From Candidatus Micrarchaeia archaeon (GTDB taxonomy: Archaea > Micrarchaeota > Micrarchaeia > Anstonellales > JAHKLY01), in contig JBAZFO010000026.1 in NCBI GenBank assembly GCA_041653315.1, positions 1 through 15,987 on the forward strand: DNA of 15,987 nucleotides, given 5' to 3'. The notes under the pieces are model-generated. The model was given only the letters and a program-made list of their open reading frames with translations, did not search any database and had not been told where the DNA came from. The stretch's first letter is position 1. Each line of letters starts with the position of its first letter. Below, piece by piece: positions 12,085-15,987 of this stretch. The position numbers were made by a program, and so were the translations under genes.

Positions 12085-12261
12085 TTACGAAATGGTAAGC
12101 TGCTGCTCGTCCGGGTCGCTGGGCCGGAGTCGTCGCTGTATTTCCATGATCGCCTCTACTTCCTCAAGCGTTGTATTCTCATCTCCATGCGGGCAGTTTT
12201 TACATTCAATTGGCCAACATGGTGCTTGGCAATGGGGGATCTCGTATTGTTTGCTGCTCAT
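12085..12261 (-). CDS. Cys/His miniprotein (58 aa), last gene of the accessory operon
   Basis: A 58-residue protein, MSSKQYEIPHCQAPCWPIEC onward. The N-terminal half holds HCxxxCxxxxCxxC(PHG), a likely single zinc site. The C-terminal half is a charged helix (TTLEEVEAIMEIQRRLRP). The ATG overlaps the stop of the 54-residue membrane gene as ATGA. Family not recognised; one of at least seven small Cys-rich proteins in this replicon. Confidence 0.68.
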   Translation of the reverse strand: MSSKQYEIPHCQAPCWPIECKNCPHGDENTTLEEVEAIMEIQRRLRPSDPDEQQLTIS

Positions 12262-12422
12262 CGCTGGTTAAAGTCCCGTGGTCCTGCCGGACCGTGTCTT
12301 ACCTGTGAAAGAATCCATGCAACAATTAAGATAAAGACCAATATCGGGATAACTGATAATATTAAAGATCCAAGCGCCGCTATCGGAATTGGTTCCCAAA
12401 GGTTTGATATGTTTTGTATCAT
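12258..12422 (-). CDS. Small single-pass membrane protein (54 aa)
   Basis: A 54-residue protein, MIQNISNLWEPIPIAALGSL onward. It has one long hydrophobic helix at about 14-40 and a basic tail (SQVRHGPAGPRDFNQR) that should be cytoplasmic. I chose the ATG at 12422 because it overlaps the upstream stop as ATGA; a 68-residue reading from 12464 adds codons over that gene. It is the only clear membrane protein in the accessory operon. The size would suit a holin-like, egress or superinfection-exclusion factor, but there is no evidence to choose. Confidence 0.68.
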   Translation of the reverse strand: MIQNISNLWEPIPIAALGSLILSVIPILVFILIVAWILSQVRHGPAGPRDFNQR

Positions 12423-13153
12423 TGCTGTGGCTCCTGCTGTGCCCGGAGGGATTCTACCTCGCACTCGATCATCTCAATGTAATCGATAATCGCCATTTCT
12501 TTTCTGTATCTTTTTTTCAGAACTGCGAGGATATTGTCCGTTGTCTCTGCCTGCTCGCGGGCGGCTTTGGCTACCTGTGCGTTGATGCGTTCGTTCTCAA
12601 TGGCGGCCTTTGCCTGTCCATCTGTATAACCATTCTGATATGCCTCTCTCCACTGTTCTGATTCTTCGGGCAATTGATCTTCCGGTGCCGGGGCGCTGGT
12701 GTAGGAATCTTCCATGTGCTCAACCAATCCGGCAACATTGTTGTATGCGAGCCATTGCCCCTTCCAGAAGGTAGTATGCAATTCGTCTGCATCGTCTTTG
12801 CACATCTCTTTATGTGCTGCTGCATGAAATTTCCGAATCTGTTTCAAGAGATCGTTTTCCGGTGCCGGGGCGCTGGTGTGGATGGCTCGCTCATCTGTAT
12901 ACGGGCAACCCTCACACATATCCCAATGATCACATTTGTCACAGTGATTTTCCCCAGTGGGTGTGATGCTGGCAAATTCCAGCATATAAGTATCCCCAGT
13001 ATCATCAAATCCCGTAATGGTAAGTTCTTGCACACCATCAGTTCTTTCTGCGAGTTCAACATCAAAACCTGCAAACTTCATAAAGGCTATGATGTCATTG
13101 CGGTCTGCTATTTTCTCGCATCGCTGCGAGTGCGGCTGGCGGGCGAGGGTCAT
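12419..13153 (-). CDS. Mosaic accessory protein (244 aa) with Zn knuckle and two Ala-Pro linkers
   Basis: It starts MTLARQP. The first domain (10-70) is beta-rich, with ELAERTDGVQELTITGFDDTG. A Cys cluster CDKCDHWDMCEGC follows at about 74-86. Then come linker IHTSAPAPE, a helical block (LLKQIRKFHAAAHKEMCKDD), a second linker YTSAPAPE, and a helical C-terminus with AREQ and ESLRAQQ. The start, linkers, AREQ and end are shared with the 138- and 147-residue proteins nearby, some with near-identical DNA, while the domains between differ. This recalls the Ea22-like mosaic proteins of tailed phages, whose conserved linkers promote domain exchange. Molecular function unknown. Confidence 0.72.
   Translation of the reverse strand: MTLARQPHSQRCEKIADRNDIIAFMKFAGFDVELAERTDGVQELTITGFDDTGDTYMLEFASITPTGENHCDKCDHWDMCEGCPYTDERAIHTSAPAPENDLLKQIRKFHAAAHKEMCKDDADELHTTFWKGQWLAYNNVAGLVEHMEDSYTSAPAPEDQLPEESEQWREAYQNGYTDGQAKAAIENERINAQVAKAAREQAETTDNILAVLKKRYRKEMAIIDYIEMIECEVESLRAQQEPQQ
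12680..12702. repeat. 23-bp linker repeat, copy 1 (TSAPAPE)
   Basis: Identical to 12857-12879 within the same gene. It encodes the Ala-Pro linker of the 244-residue mosaic protein. Degenerate versions lie near 13511 and at 14811-14830 in two other genes. Confidence 0.85.
12857..12879. repeat. 23-bp linker repeat, copy 2 (TSAPAPE)
   Basis: Exact copy of 12680-12702, 177 bp apart (59 codons, in frame). A crossover between the copies would remove the helical block between the two linkers without a frameshift. Confidence 0.85.
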
Positions 13154-13328
13154 TGGACACGCTCCTTTTTCGTATCGTCAAGATAACACGACGCATTGTT
13201 ATTCATCCATCCGTGGTAGTTGCTACACCAGACGAACCCGTCTTTTTCCACTCCATCTGGGGTTGTCCACATCCCTGCGGTGCATTTTGTGCATGTCATC
13301 GGGCACCGCCTTTGGTGCTTGGGTGCTT
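13137..13328. repeat. 192-bp perfect direct repeat, copy 1
   Basis: Identical base for base to 14974-15165. It runs from the tail of the upstream gene (HPSTKGGAR), through the whole 49-residue gene, to the first codons of the next gene (MTLAR). The copies are 1,837 bp apart. Complete identity across both coding and border sequence points to a recent duplication or continuing gene conversion. Confidence 0.95.
13150..13299 (-). CDS. Cys-containing miniprotein (49 aa), duplicate A
   Basis: A 49-residue protein, MTCTKCTAGMWTTPDGVEKD onward, ending DDTKKERVQ. CTKC (3-6) plus C25 and C38, with a His between, can form one zinc site. Both its start and stop overlap its neighbours as ATGA. It lies wholly inside a 192-bp repeat and has an identical twin at 14987-15136. 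Family unknown. A gene kept in two identical copies in a 16-kb genome may simply be the carrier of a recombination module rather than needed in double dose. Confidence 0.72.
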   Translation of the reverse strand: MTCTKCTAGMWTTPDGVEKDGFVWCSNYHGWMNNNASCYLDDTKKERVQ

Positions 13329-13739
13329 TGTATCTGCCCTGATTTTATCCACCTGCTCCCTTGCCCATTTGTGAGAGGTGCAAAAACCATTCAGGAATCC
13401 GGCTATCCAGTCTTGCTCATTGTGGTTGTGCTTCCGTTCCTCCCTGCGTTTCCATTCATCGTGTGCCAGAAGAAGCAAATCTTCGCTGCTGAATTTCGGC
13501 TTATCCGGCGCAGGCGCCGGGGGGCTGGTGTGTGTGGCTCGACGCTCCTTTTCAAGTTCTGCCCTTATGAAGCCCCGGCAATAACACACCAGTTCATAAT
13601 CTCCGTGGTTTTTTGATGATAACTGACCATCAACTTGCGTTTCTTCAATTGCTCCAATAAGTTCTGTGAATTTTATATCCAGTCTTTCAAGCGCAGAATA
13701 TCGCATATCTGGATTTAGCGGCTGGCGGGCGGGGGTCAT
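13296..13739 (-). CDS. Mosaic accessory protein (147 aa)
   Basis: It begins MTPARQPLNPDMRYS. A helical first half (ALERLDIKFTELIGAIEE, GFIRAELEKER) carries a Cys pair CYC. It is followed by the linker THTSPPAPAPDKP and a second helical half (FSSEDLLLLAHDEWKRREERK). AREQV then appears, and the ending TKHPSTKGGAR is shared by DNA repeat with two other places. The start codon context (GCGGCTGGCGGGCG.GGGTCAT on the plus strand) is nearly the same as in the 244- and 138-residue genes. So its start, linker and end are common modules around different cores. The function of the cores is unknown. Confidence 0.7.
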   Translation of the reverse strand: MTPARQPLNPDMRYSALERLDIKFTELIGAIEETQVDGQLSSKNHGDYELVCYCRGFIRAELEKERRATHTSPPAPAPDKPKFSSEDLLLLAHDEWKRREERKHNHNEQDWIAGFLNGFCTSHKWAREQVDKIRADTKHPSTKGGAR

Positions 13740-14284
13740 GGAGCACCTACCTTTTCTGCTATACAGATAGTTGCATTATGATTTCCCCCATGTAAAACCA
13801 TCAACCCATCAACTATACCGAATCCTTTTACTTCATCACACGGGAGGACTATTAATCCATCAACAATTTTTAATCCCCTGGTCTTTCCTACATGAGAAGC
13901 CCCATAACCAAAAGAAAGAACGGTTCCAGATGGTTTTATTATTCTTACAATCTCGTCCCTTATTTTAGACCAGTAAGACGCCTTGGTATCATGGAGAGTT
14001 ATACCTAAAGACTTGTAAACCTCCTTCCGCTGACGCGGAGTGTATGCTGGATCATTCAAGAAAATATCCGCACACTTATCGGGTTGTTCCTGGAGCCAGT
14101 CGAGAGAATCGATCCCAGTAATCGCAATGTCGTTGCGGTGATTCGCTATTGTAGAACCACCACAGAACGGATCGTATATTTCTCCCCCGGTATTCCAGGT
14201 TTCGATGAATCTTCGTATTGGTGGAATTGTAAATGTGGCGGGGCTTGGCATTGCCCATTCAACACGAAAAAACGGGTATGTCAT
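13736..14284 (-). CDS. DNA methyltransferase-like protein (182 aa), probably adenine-specific
   Basis: The SAM-binding motif DPFCGGST is at 38-45. The catalytic motif is NDPAY at 77-81, where NPPY or DPPY is usual; Pro to Ala at the third position is uncommon. A further strand (GTVLSFGYGAS) fits the methyltransferase fold. At 182 residues it is short, with motif I before motif IV and little room for a target-recognition domain. No restriction enzyme is nearby, so it probably protects the viral genome from host nucleases or acts epigenetically. Its first codons lie in a 35-bp border repeat, and both ends overlap neighbours as ATGA. Confidence 0.72.
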   Translation of the reverse strand: MTYPFFRVEWAMPSPATFTIPPIRRFIETWNTGGEIYDPFCGGSTIANHRNDIAITGIDSLDWLQEQPDKCADIFLNDPAYTPRQRKEVYKSLGITLHDTKASYWSKIRDEIVRIIKPSGTVLSFGYGASHVGKTRGLKIVDGLIVLPCDEVKGFGIVDGLMVLHGGNHNATICIAEKVGAP

Positions 14285-14312
14285 CGGGCACCGCCTTTGG
14301 TGCTTGGGTGCT
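14278..14312. repeat. 35-bp border repeat, third copy
   Basis: Matches 35 bases of the 192-bp repeats (around 13294-13328 and 15131-15165). It encodes the gene end HPSTKGGAR, its TGA overlapping the next ATG, and that gene's first codons. Here the upstream gene is the DUF3850 protein and the downstream gene is the methyltransferase, so the same border joins quite different genes. Confidence 0.9.
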
Positions 14313-14577
14313 CTACTCTACGTGTCAGTTCTTTAACATAGAACAAACAGCGATCTTTTGTAAGCCCATCGAATGTATTTTCCGGGATGAGTATTTTTGT
14401 AATTTCTTGGATGACACTTCTCCCGGAATACTCATCCACGCTTGGATCATATTCGCGCTGCCATACAATATCCCCAACCTCATAATTCCGGTCGTTTATC
14501 CGAATTTCAAAGAGTTTGTTATTATACCAAACCTCATCGAAAAACGGCTGTACACATTTTACTTCAATGAATTTCAT
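14281..14577 (-). CDS. DUF3850-like (ASCH-fold) protein (98 aa)
   Basis: The sequence matches the DUF3850 pattern of phage and bacterial proteins: KLFEIRINDRNYEVGDIVWQ at about 21-40, then REYDP, SGRSV and ITKILIP. This family has an ASCH/PUA-like beta barrel thought to bind RNA or modified nucleotides. The exact activity is unknown. The core ends near residue 85; the last nine residues (EHPSTKGGAR region) come from the 35-bp border repeat and are shared with unrelated proteins, so they are probably not part of the fold. Start and stop both overlap neighbours as ATGA. Confidence 0.78.
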   Translation of the reverse strand: MKFIEVKCVQPFFDEVWYNNKLFEIRINDRNYEVGDIVWQREYDPSVDEYSGRSVIQEITKILIPENTFDGLTKDRCLFYVKELTRRVEHPSTKGGAR

Positions 14578-14990
14578 CGCCCTCCCTCCTGCTGCTGTGA
14601 CCGGAGGGATTCTTCCGCCGCGTCGAAAATCTCCGCGAGTTCATCAATCCCTATCTGTGGTATCTCCTGATCGTTTGGATCGTATGGGCGTGGTTTCAGA
14701 TGGAACCTATCAGATATTTCTTTGCGTAAAGCATCCAACACCTGCTCGCGGGCGACTTTGGCTGCTGATGCTGCCTGTGCCTGATAGATACATTCCTCAC
14801 AGGGTGGACGCGGTGCTTGGGGGCTGGTGTGCGGGCGGGAACGGATTACACCAAATTCCTGCTCCCATAATCTGATGAGCGTTGTCTTGGGCTCGTTCTG
14901 ATCGAGTGCTGCATAGAAATAATCGTTCAAACATCCGAGATCGTCTTCATTGCAGATGTATTCCTGTTGCGGATGGCGGGCGAGGGTCAT
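14574..14990 (-). CDS. Mosaic accessory protein (138 aa)
   Basis: It begins MTLARHPQQEYICNEDDLGC, where the first five codons lie in the 192-bp repeat. An acidic first part (CLNDYFYAALDQNEPKTTLIRL) leads to the linker PHTSPQAPRPPCEEC. A helical stretch follows with KVAREQVLDALRKEI, encoded by DNA 22/23 identical to the AREQ region of the 244-residue gene (14741-14763 versus 12550-12572). The end is ESLRSQQQEGGR, parallel to ESLRAQQEPQQ there. It is the third member of the mosaic family. Core function unknown. Confidence 0.7.
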   Translation of the reverse strand: MTLARHPQQEYICNEDDLGCLNDYFYAALDQNEPKTTLIRLWEQEFGVIRSRPHTSPQAPRPPCEECIYQAQAASAAKVAREQVLDALRKEISDRFHLKPRPYDPNDQEIPQIGIDELAEIFDAAEESLRSQQQEGGR

Positions 14991-15165
14991 TGGACACGCT
15001 CCTTTTTCGTATCGTCAAGATAACACGACGCATTGTTATTCATCCATCCGTGGTAGTTGCTACACCAGACGAACCCGTCTTTTTCCACTCCATCTGGGGT
15101 TGTCCACATCCCTGCGGTGCATTTTGTGCATGTCATCGGGCACCGCCTTTGGTGCTTGGGTGCTT
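14974..15165. repeat. 192-bp perfect direct repeat, copy 2
   Basis: Identical to 13137-13328. Upstream of it on the minus strand only a 13-codon stub of the preceding gene remains (15133-15174), whereas copy 1 has a full 147-residue gene there. That suggests this copy is the derived junction. Confidence 0.95.
14987..15136 (-). CDS. Cys-containing miniprotein (49 aa), duplicate B
   Basis: Identical in DNA and protein to the gene at 13150-13299. It has the same CTKC start, three other conserved residues for a possible zinc site, and ATGA overlaps at both ends. Here it sits between the 13-codon stub and the 138-residue mosaic gene. Confidence 0.72.
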   Translation of the reverse strand: MTCTKCTAGMWTTPDGVEKDGFVWCSNYHGWMNNNASCYLDDTKKERVQ

Positions 15166-15174
15166 GGTGTGCAT
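15133..15174 (-). pseudogene. 13-codon remnant of a gene ending TKHPSTKGGAR
   Basis: ATG CAC ACC AAG then the shared ending HPSTKGGAR and TGA overlapping the next ATG. It follows the TGA of the 58-residue gene by four bases, after GGGGGTGA, which could act as a ribosome site. It matches the last 11 residues of the 147-residue protein. I read it as the stump left when a cassette was lost. It might still be translated and couple the next gene. Confidence 0.6.
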
Positions 15175-15178
15175 CTTG

Positions 15179-15355
15179 TCACCCCCAGTTGGGGTTTGTC
15201 CAGTAGTTGTATTTCCTCGCGTGGACAACGTAGCATTCACAATCATCATTCTCGCAGTCGTCCCCCGCTTCTCTTGGTATTGACTGCACTTTTCCACATT
15301 CGGGGCATTTTGTCATGTCCCGAAGTTGTCTGTAGTTTTCTGCTTTTGAGATCAT
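15179..15355 (-). CDS. Cys-rich zinc-ribbon miniprotein (58 aa)
   Basis: A 58-residue protein, MISKAENYRQLRDMTKCPEC onward. It has CPECG (17-21) and a second cluster CENDDCEC (34-41), giving five cysteines for a zinc ribbon, then a basic/aromatic end (VVHARKYNYWTNPNWG). The start at 15355 overlaps the Dam-type stop as ATGA; an 83-residue reading from 15430 would run back through that gene. The first Cys pair resembles phage zinc-ribbon proteins, but no named family is certain. Confidence 0.7.
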   Translation of the reverse strand: MISKAENYRQLRDMTKCPECGKVQSIPREAGDDCENDDCECYVVHARKYNYWTNPNWG

Positions 15356-15864
15356 ACCTCGCTCACTCCTTCCTCCTGCTGCTGCTGATCCTGCTGTGAG
15401 ATTGTATCCCCTATTCGCGGGCCTTCCCAATCCTGCCGGCGCTCGTTACGGAAGATCACGATCACGCTTGGGAACGGTGCGCCGTTCTTTGAATCACCGA
15501 ATTTCAGCCGGCCTTTCACAAAACGGATCTCCTGCGCTTTCATCACGTAGTCGTGCCAGTACCGGGTGTCCGTTCGGCTCGGGATTAGGCAGACCACCAC
15601 GGCACCTTTAAGAGATTCTTCATACGCCTTTTTCATGAACGGACCGATCTTGGAATAGGGAGGGTTAAGCCAAATGCGGCGACCCCATTTCACCCATTCA
15701 AGATTTAAGGCATCAGTAAAACATCGATTGCATTTCTGATTGGTATGATCCGCCGCTGCATCGCAATCAAAATGGAATTCTCGATCCAGCATGTCGAACA
15801 ACCAAGATGGTGTACTCCATTGGTCCGATGCTTTGCTGAATAGTGCCGTATCATTTCCGTTCAT
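15352..15864 (-). CDS. dam: Phage-type DNA N6-adenine methyltransferase, Dam family (170 aa)
   Basis: The protein methylates adenine in DNA using S-adenosylmethionine. It matches the phage Dam family (PF05869) throughout: SDQWSTPSWLFDMLDREF (13-30), FDCDAAAD (32-39), and the catalytic WLNPPYS (65-71), followed by VVVCLIPSRTDTRYWHDYV and FVKGRLKFG. The length is typical. The Gln-rich end (SQQDQQQQEEGVSEV) is an extra tail. No cognate nuclease is present, so it is probably an orphan enzyme protecting the genome from host restriction; the target site is not known. The gene crosses the circular join: bases 1-21 are its first codons again. GGGAG seven bases before the ATG is its ribosome site. Confidence 0.9.
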   Translation of the reverse strand: MNGNDTALFSKASDQWSTPSWLFDMLDREFHFDCDAAADHTNQKCNRCFTDALNLEWVKWGRRIWLNPPYSKIGPFMKKAYEESLKGAVVVCLIPSRTDTRYWHDYVMKAQEIRFVKGRLKFGDSKNGAPFPSVIVIFRNERRQDWEGPRIGDTISQQDQQQQEEGVSEV

Positions 15865-15987
15865 TCACGCACTCCCTTCTCTGACCGAGTCGTCTATGAT
15901 GACCGGGTTGATCGTCGTATCCATTCCGGGATTTACGTGTGCCATGTTAATCCCTCGGATATGCCGGCATTGGTACGGCCTCCCGCT
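15844..15987. repeat. Terminal direct repeat, right copy (circular join)
   Basis: Exact copy of bases 1-144; see the left copy. Collapsing the two gives a circle of 15,843 bp. The copy contains the start of the Dam-type gene and the end of the short gene preceding it. Confidence 0.93.

Noticed and set aside
12674..13186. 170-residue plus-strand frame
   Set aside because: It lies opposite the 244-residue mosaic gene, whose overlapped start and stop fit the operon pattern. The plus-strand product has no coherent domain.
13017..13616. 199-residue plus-strand frame
   Set aside because: It spans the ends of three overlapping minus-strand genes and owes its length to GC-rich repeats on the other strand.
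14882..15399. Plus-strand frames repeated in both 192-bp copies (HRAPPLVLG endings)
   Set aside because: Their repetition follows from the DNA repeat itself. The minus strand has ATGA-linked starts and stops in the same stretch; the plus strand has no ribosome site.
1..15987. Integrase, att site or insertion sequence
   Set aside because: I found no tyrosine or serine recombinase, no transposase, and no terminal inverted repeats with target duplications. The repeats present are direct and lie at gene borders.

Overview
The window is one complete circular replicon read slightly past its join. Bases 1-144 recur exactly at 15844-15987, giving a unit of 15,843 bp. I count about 36 genes, essentially all on the minus strand. 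It looks like a small virus (or virus-derived plasmid) of a euryarchaeon, most likely a methanogen of the Methanomicrobiales. The reasons are archaeal TATA boxes with poly-T stops, GGTG-type ribosome binding sites, secreted proteins with PKD domains and Thr-Pro or Thr-rich stalks, and dense N-glycosylation sequons. The host call is inference. There is no integrase, terminase, portal or tail gene, so it is not a tailed virus.

Layout, in transcription order. (1) A promoter near 11332 drives a structural operon (11287 to 3196) of 14 tightly overlapping genes: a 58-residue hydrophobic protein, a secreted fibre-like protein with a peptidase S74 chaperone domain, a 559-residue PKD spike with signal peptide and C-terminal anchor, several other membrane proteins, small helical proteins, an FtsK/HerA-type ATPase and a type II membrane protein with a large ectodomain. 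(2) A small block (3082 to 2314) encodes a possible ribbon-helix-helix-like peptide, a 156-residue protein and a Cys-rich miniprotein. (3) A 236-bp AT-rich intergenic region with several inverted repeats (2078-2313) is the best origin candidate. It lies next to an HUH rolling-circle Rep (2077 to 953). (4) A promoter flanked by two ACCTATAGGT palindromes (926-960) starts an accessory operon that crosses the join and ends at 12085. It holds about 17 very small genes: Zn-binding miniproteins, two adenine methyltransferases, a DUF3850 protein and a mosaic family sharing start, linker and end sequences. (5) An isolated HNH-like gene (12026 to 11583) separates the accessory and structural operons.

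The gene set suggests a tailless membrane virus: HUH Rep, membrane-anchored spike, small hydrophobic proteins and a packaging- or extrusion-type ATPase. It parallels pleolipoviruses and, in part, inoviruses, but clearly matches neither. The most unusual part is the accessory operon. Its gene borders are built from repeated sequence (192 bp x2, 35 bp x3, 29 bp x2) sitting exactly over stop/start overlaps, as if genes are shuffled as in-frame cassettes.
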